DNA from: Psettodes erumei
Lineage: Eukaryota > Chordata > Actinopteri > Pleuronectiformes > Psettodidae
NCBI GenBank assembly: GCA_016785225.1
Contig: JAFBJZ010000772.1
Location: forward strand, 5,179,501-5,243,500
Length of the DNA: 64,000 nt
Reading direction: 5' to 3'
The notes beneath the pieces are model-generated. The model had not been told where the DNA came from. It did not search any database and saw only the letters and a list, made by a program, of their open reading frames with translations. This document shows positions 25,801-37,328 of the stretch, piece by piece; position 1 is the stretch's first letter; each line of letters begins with the position of its first letter. A program made the translations under genes and the position numbers.

Positions 25801-28145
25801 AAGGCTATTAAAGTCAGGTAAATGGTAAACGTTTCTCTGGTGTCAACCTCTTAAAGTCTTCCCATCTCGTTCCCCAAGAATCTAATCCAAAACACATGGA
25901 CATAATAACTGCCAAGGACAGGGGGAAAGACAGGAACTCTCACCCCTACTATCTGGTAAATAATTTGCCTCAGCTATTAATTGTGGTGCCCTGGCTCTTT
26001 CTAAGTCCAGGCTCGTGAAACGTCTTTCATGTCGGCACTCATGTTGACAGGTTTAGCAGGCGCGGGGTCAAGCCTCGTCACGTCACGTCATCTACAGTGG
26101 CTGCATTGCAAACAAAATTTTTTCGCTCACATTTTCCTGGGTATCTTTGCATAACTCATTTTTCTAAATCCAAATTTCAATTTTATTTTATTTTTTGTAA
26201 ATATCCATTCAAATTTTCCATTTTAACCATCATTATTTTAAACACTGACGGATTCCAAGATGGTTTGGGATGAATAAAACAATACAAAAAACATTCAGTG
26301 AAGCATAAATCCAACATTATTTGCAGCATCTGCAGTATTTAAGCATTGAAGCATCGTTTTTCATATTGAGATGACAAGGTCTTAGACATGCAGTTCACAA
26401 AACTTGGTCCTCCTTGAGTGGTCTGGGCACTTTCCCCGTTATTGGCTCTGTAGCTTTCTTTTAAAAATCTGCAGTGATTCTATCCTAATGACTCCAACTT
26501 TTTGTAGAGTGTGCGTATACAGTCTGAGTGTATGTCAACACACAGCCGCAGAGTGCACTTCAGGACACATGGCTACTGTTAAGAGGCTGGCTGTGATCAC
26601 AGGGATGGGCGCTTGATTTGGAGGAGGCATTAAGGCTTTGGATACTGCAACAATTACAATGAGCTGGGGATGAATACTGAAATGCGCTGCCAGACTCCTG
26701 GCTGCTCCAATTTTGAATCGTTTCATAATCAGGTGTTTTTGAAGGAGTCACATTAAACAGAAATCAAGGGGAGAAACTTTTAAAAAAGGGTTGAAAGAAG
26801 AATAACGGTGGGTGTTTGGGCTTGAAAAGAATAAACTAACACACCCACTTGGTGTCTGCCTCCTCCTCTCTGAGATTTATCAGGGCTTTGACCTTATTTT
26901 CTGTCCCTGGGGCATCTCATTAGGCAGCACATGATGTATTGATAAAGTGAAAGCCAGTAATTACTCTTTGTTCTTCTTCTCCAAAGGTATATAGTGTAGG
27001 TGAAGTTGACTGTGACGGAGCCATCGCTGGAGGAAACGCACATGTAGGAGTGATGTGTGCTTGTTTGTCAGGGTTACTGTGAGTGCACGCTGGAGAAATT
27101 ATGGGTTCGACACTCACAGCAGGCTACAGCAGGAAAAAAAAGAGAGAGAAAACCGAGAGAGGAAAAGAACAATACGAGGATGGAATGAGATTAAAAAATA
27201 TCCTGACACACTCCACACGACAGTAGACAATGACTGTGTGATGAGGCTCTCTTTCCTACCAGCGAATGTAGTGCTTTTTATGGCATCTGCCACCCATGGG
27301 CCCGGCTTACATAGCCGGGTCACGCCCTCCCTTCAAAGGCCTTCTCGTCTGCAGCGCTCATGATTAGTGCTCGCTTTCCCAAAGGAGGGCCTGCCGTCAT
27401 CTGCCCAGTAGCCTCCGCTCACCACCATCCATCTGTGTACCTTCCCACCAACAGGCCTTTCAGCACACTCATAAAGGCCCAGGATCTACGGCATCGGCAT
27501 CACTGTAACTCTTTGTTTGGTTAACGGGACACAGGCCTCCAGTGTACAATAAAACTTAACCCTTTCAGAACGCTTTGGTTTCTCCCCCAAAATAACTTTT
27601 ATTTCTTTTTTTAGGCTGAATCTATTTTTTTTTATGGTGAATCTGCTGGAAAAGTAATTTTAGCTATTTTGTCCACCATTATCAGTATAATGATGTCCAC
27701 GTGAAATCAACCTTGACAACAAATGACTTGACTTGTCTACCAAGATAGGCAGAACTGAGAATTTTAAAATGTACTCATTTGCTGAAACCAATAAATATGT
27801 GATGTTAATCGCAATGGACTGAAGCCATTAAGGAAGTGTGTTTTGGGACTACTACGGACCTTCTGAGGATAATTATCTGTGAGGTCAAACTATTATCTGA
27901 GGCCCAGATGCGCAAAGGGATTTAAGGCATCGCTCTTTGAAAAAGAGGACTGACCTACAGTAACTCTGTAGTCTAATGGAAAAACGTGACAGGTCTCCAA
28001 ATAGCGAAAACGCCACAGAGAGGAAAAACTAAGATGAAAATGCTGCTTTGGAAAATTTGTCCCTGTAACCTGAGAGCCTGGGGTGGATCGTCATCTGGAA
28101 GCTCAGTTTACCTTCGTCTCCCTGTTTTTATGTGTGTCCCCGCGT
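22825..28145. other. Intronic sequence without a recognisable gene
   Basis: CT-rich sequence lies at 23140-23165 and T-rich runs near 25535 and 26180. A purine-rich tract (27128-27170) precedes ORFs that share no domain. No transposon end or RNA gene was identified. Confidence 0.5.
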
Positions 28146-28168
28146 ATGTGTGTGTGTGTGTGTGTGTG
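28146..28168. repeat. (TG)n microsatellite
   Basis: Eleven uninterrupted TG units. Confidence 0.9.
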
Positions 28169-29048
28169 CCTACAATGCTTGTGAGTGTGACCCAATGCTT
28201 TCCATGTGTGCAGGGGGAAGTCGACAGTGTTTTGATGGGACCAGATAGATCACTCATACGACAGGGCCAGAGAAGTGCGCTGCTGCTTGGTGCCGACGCC
28301 ATCCGTCACCATGAAGCCCAATATCAACAAAGCAGGGACAGTAACGAAGGGAGGGCGGGTGTTTGACATTTGATTTTTTTTTCCACAAAAATCATCATTT
28401 AACAATTACCGAGCGTACTGTATGCATAACCACTTTTCTTCTGTCTGCCATTAATCTTCTAAATACTAAGACTGGACATGCTCCAACTACTGTTCCTTTG
28501 ATCTATCAAATTGAGCCTAACAATGGAAAAAATTCCATGAAAACAGATGAGCAAATAAAACATCACCTTACAGTCACAGGCCCGGGCTGGGAAATCAATC
28601 CACCACGTGTCCAGATCACTTCTTCTATGAGTTAAATATTGATCAAATAAGTAAACAGCCGTGGGATTGTTTGTTTATTGTATTATTTCAAACATAACAA
28701 ATGTCTGGAAAGTGACTCTGGGTGAAACCTTTGGTGTAAACAATAAAAACTAATTGAATCTACATGAGGAGCATACGCTGTAAAAATAGTGACAGTCGAC
28801 TCACTTTTGTGAACGCAGTCAGCTGCCTCCAAGGACAGAATGAAGCGTATACAGTGACAGATTCCTCAGCTGGTTTAGACTAAACAAACAACAGCAATCT
28901 TGTCAATTTTGTGGTTTTAACATTAGGTTTTCCATGTTGTTGTAATTATATTCATCATCTTCTGATCCCCAGCTAATCCTGAAAGTCATTCCCTCTGCTT
29001 CATACACACCCCAGTGAAAATGAAACCTTTACTTCTCGCTCTTTCTGT

Positions 29049-29060
29049 CACACTCACACA

Positions 29061-29103
<43 letters not shown>
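29049..29103. repeat. CA microsatellite, about 20 pure units with a short imperfect lead-in
   Basis: CACTCACACACTCA leads into a pure (CA)n run from 29063 to 29102, preceding the long minus-strand ORF region. Confidence 0.95.
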
Positions 29104-29105
<2 letters not shown>

Positions 29106-29208
29106 CTCACTTTCCCCAAAGTCGTCCACATGAGGAAACAGTAGTGAGGTTGATGCTGCGGCTATGGGATCCTGGTCTGTGTGATGTGGAAGCTAAACGT
29201 CTACTGTT

Positions 29209-29913
29209 TCAGAAAATAAACATAGCAGGATTGTCCCAGAGTAACACACACTTGCCGGCAGACAGACTCATAATATTTCCCCCCATCTGATGACAGCTAA
29301 GAGAGTTTTCCACAGTGATAACAGGAATGTTTTCACGCCCTGTGGACACATACGGTCTCCTCATTGTGGCCGCTTTCACACAAAGAACCTGAATAGGGTC
29401 CAAGGTGCATACTGTGAGGACCAAATGAAGCGGGCTCGCCCACCGGAGATGGTGACAGAAGACATGTCTGTTGGTCTGGCTGTGACTTTCTGTCAGTCTG
29501 TCAACGGGACTTATCTCAGATTCTACTTGCCTCTGTTCCTGGTCACCTTGTAATCCCCCACCTCTCATATTTGGCTCATTCCCGACTCGTGACTTCTCTC
29601 TGTGAGCCAACTGTGTTCTAAAAGAACCCCAGGCATGCACAAATACCCTCACACGGCAAAGCACAAGCACATACGCAATATGCAGATGTAATATTATACA
29701 CACACACACGCAGGCTGTATAGCTCTTGGAGCTGTGAGGAGCAGCGAGGCCTGACACAGCGGCAACCATTGATAATCCTTGGAATAACACAGACCAGCCT
29801 CCGTCGGCTTCCTCTCTCAGGCCGGGGCTCCAATACACCACACACACACACAGGCGCTTCGTAACACACAGAGGCCGTTCAAAACCACAGTTGCATGATA
29901 CCTCTGTGTACAT
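29209..29913 (-). other. Longest open reading frame of the window (234 codons), probably non-coding
   Basis: An uninterrupted minus-strand frame of 705 bases. No domain, signal peptide or convincing transmembrane pattern is recognised. Two segments (LCVCVVYW, ACVCVCI) are translations of CA microsatellites at about 29838-29852 and 29700-29710, and the rest is of mixed composition. Other strands and frames here are also fairly open (83-87 codons), as expected where TA-containing words are rare. A frame this long is uncommon by chance at this base composition, so it is recorded, but I see no splice sites, Kozak context or family similarity that would make it a gene. Confidence 0.12.
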
Positions 29914-30399
29914 TCAAGAGTGAGGTGAGAAAGTCACTGCCTTCCAACTTCCTTCCTCGGACTCTGTCGAGGAATATCATCTGGCTTTCCTCCACTTTCC
30001 CGACGTTAGCGCTCACATCGAGGCATGGCTTTCAGTTTCCATCTGATTCATTCATCCTCTCATTCATTCAGTCCAGTAGTTTGTGCATACATGACTGACT
30101 TCTGACGTTCCTTTAAGATTCTGCCACTTCCACCTGCCTGCCTTTTCACGCTAGCACAACCAGCCGACCTGGGGCACGTCCAGCTTCAACAAAACAAAGG
30201 CAAAATCAGATTTTAAATGGAAACGGTGGTGCATTGAACACCCTGTTGTGTTATGCAGGTGCGCTGCCTTTTTAATACTGGGATTTATACAATAAATAAC
30301 CATTGCACACCGCTTCACACTGTCTCAAGGAAACACTGTTCAACCCAGAAACTGCAGCACTTCCATCTGATCTCTGTCAGATTGCCTTTGTGCCATGTG

Positions 30400-30640
30400 C
30401 TTTCCAGTGCTCTGTTCCTTGTCTGCCTGTTCTTATCCCGATAATGTTTCGAACCTTACCTGTGTGTTAGCATTTTGCCTCTGCCTAAGTTTGTCCGCAT
30501 TGATTTTTGTATCTTTGTTTTTTTTCCTGTGTAAACTCTGCCTCCTGAGTTTTGCTCCGGAGTGCCTTCTCTGATCGCCATGACAAAAACGGTGCTCACA
30601 GAAGCCGCTTGATTTGGGGCCAGCAGTGACAGTGAGTTTC
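30400..30640 (+). mobile_element. Possible 3' half of a Gypsy-type LTR with the first bases of the internal region
   Basis: The sequence has the texture of the R-U5 end of fish Gypsy LTRs: repeated CTGCCT words (tctgcctgttc, ttgcctctgcctaag, ctctgcctcctgag), a T-rich stretch at 30503-30528, and an end at …gccatgaca near 30586. Recollection of how such LTRs read is the only basis for the family name. The 5' half was not recognised. It lies on the opposite strand from the Gypsy copy at 31476-32676, so it would be a separate insertion or a rearranged piece. Confidence 0.35.
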
Positions 30641-31475
30641 CGCTCACCTGCGGCACTTTAGGAAGACCTGAATATGCAAAGAGGACCCCTGGGATTCAAC
30701 TGGCTTCCTGTGCGTTCCACGAGCCCCTGTCCCGGCAGGTTTCGAGCAGGTGGTAGGGTGGTGTTACACACACCTGACTGAGTTCATTACTGCTTTCCTG
30801 ACAGGGGTTGGAGAACCATTACCGCATTATAAGACACCTGAGAGAGCATATACACACATGCATGCTAACAGTGCAGGGCTTACATGAATGCACACAATTA
30901 ACACATTCCCAGACTGGACAGCACACACTATAGGAAACTGGACAGCTACACAGCAGTGTCTGAACATATCTGTGCAACATACATCATATTAATAAACAAG
31001 GCAACAAATGGTTCATAGTGCCAAGTGGTGGGAAGATGCATGTGTTCCAGAGAAAGAATTTCCACATCCAAAAGATAAGTATAATGTCAAAGAGAGGCCT
31101 CCGCATCTCCCAGAAGGCAAAATGAGCAAAGATAACCTCGAGATAACCATACAGTGTCTGTCACGACCACATGATAGGTATGTAAATTACAGTGGTCATG
31201 TGTGCGAAAGCCATGACTGAAAATTGTTAGTGTTGGTGACCTTTGCAGTTTTGGCTTGACATTATAACCCTCAGGACCTAAAAAACTTGTGGTTGCTCTT
31301 TCAGGCAACAAATAAGGGACTGATTTACTACCAGTAGACCAGGTGAACGGAAATGACCAAAGCTAAGTAACAGTAGTAAAACAGCAGTAGGTCCTGCAAT
31401 GATCACATGCACTTGCGGAACAAAAAAAAATTGCCCTACATTGTAAAAAGCCTAATCGTACTTGTACCGTCACTT
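30641..31475. other. Sequence between two LTR-element remnants, nothing identified
   Basis: No ORF above 74 codons and no recognised repeat. It could contain unrecognised decayed internal sequence of either flanking element. Confidence 0.4.
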
Positions 31476-32030
31476 TCAGCTAGCGGAGAACTGGGGACCA
31501 CGGTCTGAGACAATGTCAGAGGGGATGCCATGTAATCTGACTAAGTGTTGAATGAGTAGTGTGGCTGTTTCCTGGGCAGAAGGTAACTTGGTGAGGGGAA
31601 TGAAGTGTATGGCCTTAGAGAAACGGTCAACGATGGTAAGAATGGTAGTGTAGTGGTTGGAAGTGGGCAAACCTGTTATGAAATCTAATGCTATATGTGA
31701 CCAGGGACGACTGGGAGTGGGTAGTGGTTGAGGGAGACCTTGTGGCGGTTGGTGAGTTACCTTGGCTTGGGCGCAGACCGAGCAGGCTGAGACGTAGTCT
31801 TGAACATCTTTTCTTAGTTCTGGCCACCAGAACTTGCACAGGATGAAGTTATATGTGTGACTTCTCTCCGGGTGACAGGAGAGGTTGGAGGCGTGTCCCC
31901 ACTCAAGGACCTGAGGCCGTGCACTGGCAGGTACGTAGAGGCATCCGCTAGGGCATTCACTTGGTGCCGCTGAACCCTCCTGGGCATGCCTCACACAATC
32001 CTCAATCTCAAGCGAGATCAACAGCATTAA
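31476..32030 (-). pseudogene. Ty3/Gypsy integrase fragment, truncated before the third catalytic residue
   Basis: The minus-strand frame holds an integrase zinc-binding region (GHASNLSCH, then FWWPEL and CSVC, giving an H-H-C-C pattern). It then enters the DDE core with the first catalytic Asp in HIALDFITGLP, a typical IVDRFSK segment, and the second Asp in IVSDRGPQF. The frame ends a few residues later at a TGA (31476-31478), and the sequence is no longer integrase-like. The third catalytic acidic residue and the C-terminal region are therefore missing. In an intact element this enzyme inserts the reverse-transcribed copy into the genome. The frame is shifted relative to the RNase H part upstream (RNase H frame stops at 32008-32010). 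The copy is clearly inactive. Confidence 0.88.
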
Positions 32031-32410
32031 TGAAGATGTTGGATGGAAGGATAGTGTCAGGAACTGGATCCTTCCCCGGTGGATCAAACCTTCTGGACAG
32101 TGCATCGGGTTTGACATTCTTGGTACCCGGGCGATATGCCAAATGAAAGTCAAATCGGGTAAAAAACATGGCCCACCTGGCCTGGCGAGGATTTAACCGT
32201 CCATAAGTATTCCAGGTTCTTGTGATCTATCCAAACCAGAAAAGGGACCTGGGCACCCTCCAGCCATTGCCTCCATTCCTCTAAGGCCAGCTTGACTGCC
32301 AGGAATGCGTCATACAGGGCACGTTCTCCCCAGCCACTGTCGGTGGCGAGCATCTGGAACGCTCAGGTGGTCAGGCAAAATGTGTCCCTGGAAACAGATC
32401 AGACTGGCGT
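32011..32410 (-). pseudogene. Ty3/Gypsy reverse transcriptase RNase H domain fragment, frameshifted
   Basis: The minus strand reads LAVKLALEEWRQWLEGAQ followed by WIDHKNLEYL, the RNase H core that follows Gypsy reverse transcriptase. Near 32180 the frame breaks. The continuation in another frame (RQARWAMFFTRFDFHLAYR, then a PDALSR-type end) runs to a stop at 32008-32010. So there is one frameshift inside the domain and another at the passage into integrase. The polymerase domain, protease and gag are absent. The upstream limit (32345-32410) is uncertain because the sequence merges with LTR-like DNA. Confidence 0.85.
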
Positions 32411-32676
32411 ACAGGATTCTCGGCTCAGACGAAATGGTCACATTTCGACACCAGGGAAGTGTGAGGCAGGGGTGTAAGTACACCGGGGAGTGACGAGCAA
32501 ACAAGACACAGGTGCAGGGAATTAGCCAGGTGATTAACCAGATGATTAACCAAAAGGGGAAGAACACCAGGGGGAGCCCTAACAGATAGCAACACCAGGA
32601 ACCACCTGAAACATGTGAGGAAGCAACCAGGGGAAAACACACCAGACAGAAACCCAAAAGGACACGGATCATAACA
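32400..32676 (-). mobile_element. 5' part of the Gypsy LTR belonging to the truncated copy
   Basis: On the minus strand the sequence starts TGTTATGATCCGTGTCC at 32676, the TG start and ATGATCC word typical of fish Gypsy LTRs (from memory). It continues through U3-like DNA with tandem GGTTAATCA / TGGTTAATCACC words to a promoter-like GTGTACTTACACCCCTG segment at about 32465-32485. That position in intact relatives holds a TATA-type box, here degenerate. The LTR then joins pol without gag, protease or polymerase, so the copy has a large internal deletion. ORFs across it are not genes. No target-site duplication could be matched. Confidence 0.6.
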
Positions 32677-33490
32677 GCTGTGAAGCACTGCGTGTAGATA
32701 ACGCGTTACCACATCGGCGATGAGCTCTGTCACCACTGATCATCCCATGTCTGTTCACTCATCATGACGGCAGCTCGAGCGCACCGACACAGTCGAGCAG
32801 AGATCTTACTGCGGAATAAAATGCATGGTCTGAGCTGAGAGGGAAGACTTTACCGCAATTCATTAACCTCACATCAACGGAGCAGGTCTGATGAAGTCAT
32901 ACGTTCTGAATTCCATTTTGCTTGAGTTTAAAGGGCTTTCACGACAGTACACAAGTCATCAATCATGTCCTCACTAATCCTGGCCAGGGGCCAAGATGCA
33001 GATACAGCCACATACACTCACATGCACTCAACCATATGTATACACTCAAAGTCACAAACACATACTTAAACACAGCTGGAGCACTTTAACTTTGCATCCA
33101 GCCATTCTCTATTCCAGCCTTACCCACAATTTCTTCTCTCACACACTCCCACTAATACAGACACACATCTGGGAGGCAACATGCTTAAGGTCAGGGAAGC
33201 CAAATGGGTTTAAACAAAAGCAGCGATGAAGCCTCCTCATTCCGTCATAGGCATGAGCGAGGCGGTCGCTGTCACTCTGTTGAGAAAGAGGAGGCCTCAG
33301 AGTCCAAAAATATTCGGCGATGCGATTCACACCGAGGCAGACAATGGAGGAAAAGCAGTGAAGTGTGGTGACACGACTTTAAAGCTGTGCTTAGAGCGTG
33401 GGATGATTAACTGATGAGTTGAAATCTGAGGCTTGTCACCATGGACCCCCTGAAATTGTGATATTACTATTATTTGATATTATTGAGGTA
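32677..33490. other. Intronic sequence flanking the Gypsy copy
   Basis: Some CpG dinucleotides and a CA-rich stretch at 33000-33060. No gene or element was recognised. Confidence 0.5.
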
Positions 33491-33585
33491 TTACATTTTG
33501 TAGACTAAAACATTTTAAACAGATTAATCTATTAGAGGAACAGTCAGCAGTTTCATCGACATTGAAAATAATAATTATTTGTGGC
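33491..33585. mobile_element. Fragment of a hAT-type MITE common in fish genomes
   Basis: The segment reads …ttacattttgtagacta…, then a GATTAATC block, then …gcag…atcgacattgaaaataat…. This follows the order of words in an abundant teleost non-autonomous element whose ends carry ATTAATCGATTAATC and GAAAATAATCGTTAGTTGCAGC (from memory). The outer terminus has decayed to attatttgtggcc. Only about 95 bp are recognisable and no partner end was found. Confidence 0.45.
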
Positions 33586-36500
33586 CTTTTCCTGAAGAAG
33601 CTGAGTAAGAAAGCAAGAAAAGCTGCAGTGCCAGAGGGGATTTAGAAATATTAATGTGGAAATAAACCCCTGCTTCTTAATGAGTGCTGTAAACTCAAGT
33701 ATAGCATGGTCTAAACTGGCAGCCAACTGAGTCTGTTGAGTACATGGAAAACAGCAAGATAAAGGCGAGCTTTAGCAGTCTTATGATACAACAGAGCGGA
33801 GAAGCCCGTCAGACCCTTTAAAGCCCTCCACATCTCTCACTCTAAGTACTCTGTCCGCCTGCAGGAAATACCTCCTTACAGCAGCCCATTTCGGGACATC
33901 CACTGGACTTGTCCATTTAATAAAGTGTCCAATCTGCGGCCAGCCCCTGGACCAGCTTTCATCATAATTTCCTTCCCCCGTAGTCCCAGAAGAACTAGCA
34001 ACCAGAGTTCCTCCCTTTTTATTAAAAACTCTGAATATGAGCCCGGGAACAAAGATAAAGTCTGTGTATTGTAACTCCAGTTCTCTGGCTAAAGAGAACA
34101 AGTAGAGCAGATCGAAGTGTCCAACCTACCTCCATTATAATGTGGAACCTCCACCATAGTGCCCTCTTTAGTGTTACAGCTTCTCAGCATGCATTGGATG
34201 ATGTCCCAGAAACAGTAAAAGAGGCTCTGCGTTCACAACCGCAGAAAAATAGCTTGTAGGACAAGCTCTGTGTTTTTGCTGTTATATCAAAGAAATATCA
34301 TTCCAGTGTTGGCTGGATTTATGGCAGCTCTTCCGATTAAAGTTCAAATTCTGCTCTTCAAACAAACAGTCTACATTACATCAAGTTCTGGAAAACATTT
34401 TACATACATATATATATGCAGTCACTGACCTCACCCCTTTTCTCTTTGCACTCTCGTGGCCACCATTGTTTTTAATATACTTTAAGTGAACTATGACTGA
34501 AGTGAGGTGGAAGTTGAGGCTGGAGAGAGCATTCGCTGTCAGTGCGGGGTTCTCAAGCCAAAAACCATGATCTTCTTCCTCAACCGTGGCCCATAAACAT
34601 TCGCCTGTTTTCATTTCCCAGAGGAAAAGCTGTTTTTACCCAACTTTGTTCGTCTCTGGCAGATACGGCCTCTGCTCAAAAAACATTCGCTCCATCAAAA
34701 AAAAAAAAAATCTTACAAACATTTTCTCTTTTATTTGAAACTGAACATTTAATCTACATTTAAACTCTTAGATGCTTATGTTATATCCTTTAGATAATGA
34801 AATGTTTATTTGAAAGAATGGAAAGTCCTTCCTTTTTTTTAAAATAAAAGAGCGTGTAGTATTGAGTGAAAAAAAAGCAGGTCCAAGTGCCTTTACAGTG
34901 CTAATTAGGTGCTAACAATGTTCCTTGATTGTTGTTGCAGTAAACTTTCTCATAAATGTCACATAGCAGAATGGTATATATCTATACAAAAGTAACACAC
35001 CTCCAAGTGGCAGGTTTTTGCTCATAAAGATTCTGGGGCCTTGTGTGTGCAGAGGTGAAAACGTTGCTGGAGCAATATGAAAGCAAATGCAGATGTCTTG
35101 TTCTCACACCAGTCACATGTTAAGACATCCACATGGCTGCTCAAGTGTGTCAAGCTGTCAGGGGAACGTTAGAACATTGTTACAGTGTTTATATGTGAGA
35201 GCCGTAGTTTCCGCGACGCACACGCACACACAGAAGAAAAGGGGGGCCAAACAAGAGCACATGGGCATGCCACAGAGAAACAAAAGAGACACAAATGGGT
35301 GCAAAAAAAGGTGATGTTGAATCTGGTTTGGTTTACTGCACACTTTAAAAATTAGTTCCATCGTAAAGCTGGACTCACACACTAAATTTTACAGCTTCCA
35401 AATTCTGAATTAAATTGCAGGAGACAGGAGTATAATGTTGTTGCTCTTACAAAACGCAGACACAGAAGGTTGAGAGGCTGGAAAATGAGTCAAACATACT
35501 GCTGAAGTTTTGATAGCAAGCAGCTCATATTATACAGGGAGATGAGACAGGGGAGAGAGAGGGAGAGAGTTCTGCTGATGGAAAAAAAAACAAAAAAACA
35601 ACTGATTTGGATCGCTCCAACATGTAACAAAAGTGGAATTTATCCAAAAGTATATTAGTTGCATTCCTCAAGTGTCAACCGCTGCCTTTGTGGACGCTCG
35701 AAAAAAAAAAAAAAACCAACTGCAGATCAATAGGAAGTATTGGAAGACTCTTCCAAGCCCCTAGTAGATGTGGATTAAGACCCAAGGAGGGAGATGGATG
35801 AGACAGTGATGCTGTGGTGGCGGAGGAACGGCACTGGGTGCCAGGGGCTCAGTGCCACAGGGAAGGGAGCCAATCTGGCCAGCAGGCTCTAGAGTACACA
35901 GTACTCTCCCACTAACTAACCATTATCAATGTGGTAGCAATCAGCTGTGGTGCTGCAGGAAAATAGAGCTGAAGGAAAAATTCTCCCCGCACCCGCTTCA
36001 ACCCTCACCCCCACACAAGGCGCCCCTATGTTTTTCCTCCGCTCCTTCCCGCCTCCCCCCAAGTCAGTGGCGCGGATTGTTCGTTCGGAGAGATGAACAA
36101 ACTAATGTGGCTGTTCCGGGCAAATGGACAGAGGCAGACATGCCAGTGGTCGAGCAGCTGGCAGGGCACAAGACACCATAGCATCCATCCCAAGCCTTGT
36201 TTTCCTTCTGCTTCCACTCTTTAACCCAGCGTGGGGATCCAAATACTTGGTATCAGAGTGGATATAAACACTGCTATTTCTTCTGCTGTTTATGCTATAA
36301 ATGCCCATGGTGAGAAAAAAGAACTTTTCTTATGGTAATTTATGCTATAATGGCTTCACAAGGTTGTTATTCCTGCCTGGTGCGCTGCCCAAAGCCTGAG
36401 GTGAGGAGGTTTTCATGTAAGGGGCTGAAAACATTCAGCCAAGTGAGAAAGGTCTGACTTATGGGCTCACTAAATCAAATCTGCCCGCATTTAGATCAAG

Positions 36501-36953
36501 GAATCACACTGCTGTTGAAAACGCACTAGCGCCCACAAACAGACGCAGTCTCAACCATTAACACAGTGCAAGACACTTCCTTGCCAAGACAGCACATGGT
36601 AAATCCTATCCCTGTAATGATTATCTTCACAGACAAGGATCTGCACACTGTGGCATTTGTGAAGTTTTACCGGTTCGGTATCGTTTGGATAGAGTATTTC
36701 TGCAGCAGTTCCCAGTGCGAAGCGATTTACAACAGGGAAAATAAACAGTGAGTGCTAGAGACCCTCCGTGTTGGTGCTTTTCCCCATGAGTGTGTGGACG
36801 GCACGGCTCTGCGATTTGTCTCTCTTTAATAACCACTAGAAAAGCAGCCGCAGATCCAGCTAGATGTTTTCAAAACCAGTGAGTTATGGTTTTACCACAC
36901 TGATGTCACTGTTTAATAGCGGGCGTTTTGCTGAATTCTGAACTTTCCTGCAG
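33586..36953. other. Intronic sequence without a recognisable gene
   Basis: The 106-codon minus ORF at 33781-34101 has no known domain. A-runs lie at about 34698-34711 and 35700-35714. A short (AT)n is near 34409-34418. Nothing else is supported. Confidence 0.5.
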
Positions 36954-37093
36954 CGCTCGCAGCATCTCATCAGCCCGAAAACGAGGACAGATCATCTTCG
37001 TTACTCCTCGCTGCACCCCTGCTTTCTGCGCAATCAGGGAGCCATTTACAGAAATTAACTTATTCAAATTGTGGGCTCGGGCTAAGACCACAG
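36954..37093 (+). other. Weak splice-site-bounded open interval on the plus strand
   Basis: A pyrimidine-leaning tract ending ctttcctgcag at 36953 and a donor-like ccacag|gtaatg at 37093 enclose 140 bases. Two plus frames are free of stops, and the minus strand also has an open frame across it (36906-37091). No protein similarity is recognised, and openness in several frames argues for composition rather than coding. Its last third overlaps copy 1 of the tandem duplication. Confidence 0.1.
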
Positions 37094-37328
37094 GTAATGA
37101 ATAAATAAAAAGCAGAGACGTATGGTCGGCTCATGGTTTTTCTGTCACTGTGTTTGTGTTGAGAAATACCAACCTCAACCAGACACGTATACGCACACAT
37201 TTTTATTTATGAAAATGAACTTGAGCAAATTGCAGCCTCGGCCTAAAACTGAGCACAACTAAATAAAAACAGAACTATACGGTTGGTGTACGGTTTGCCT
37301 GTCTGACAGTGTTTGTGTTGACTAAGAA
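37058..37328 (+). repeat. Diverged tandem duplication, two ~110-bp copies about 161 bp apart
   Basis: Copy 1 (37058-37168) and copy 2 (37219-37328) align through acttattcaaattg / acttgagcaaattg, gctcgggctaagac / cctcggcctaaaac, aaataaaaa, a gt.tggt..g/cggt block, ctgtc and tgtttgtgttga. Identity is roughly 70% by eye, with small gaps. The copies are separated by about 50 bp of unrelated sequence, so the duplicated unit is nearer 160 bp with a faster-evolving part. I do not know a transposon with this sequence. Confidence 0.6.

Noticed and set aside
27085..27125. gggttcgacactc, resembling a tRNA T-arm (B box)
   Set aside because: B-box consensus is violated, and no matching A box, acceptor stem or cloverleaf could be built around it.
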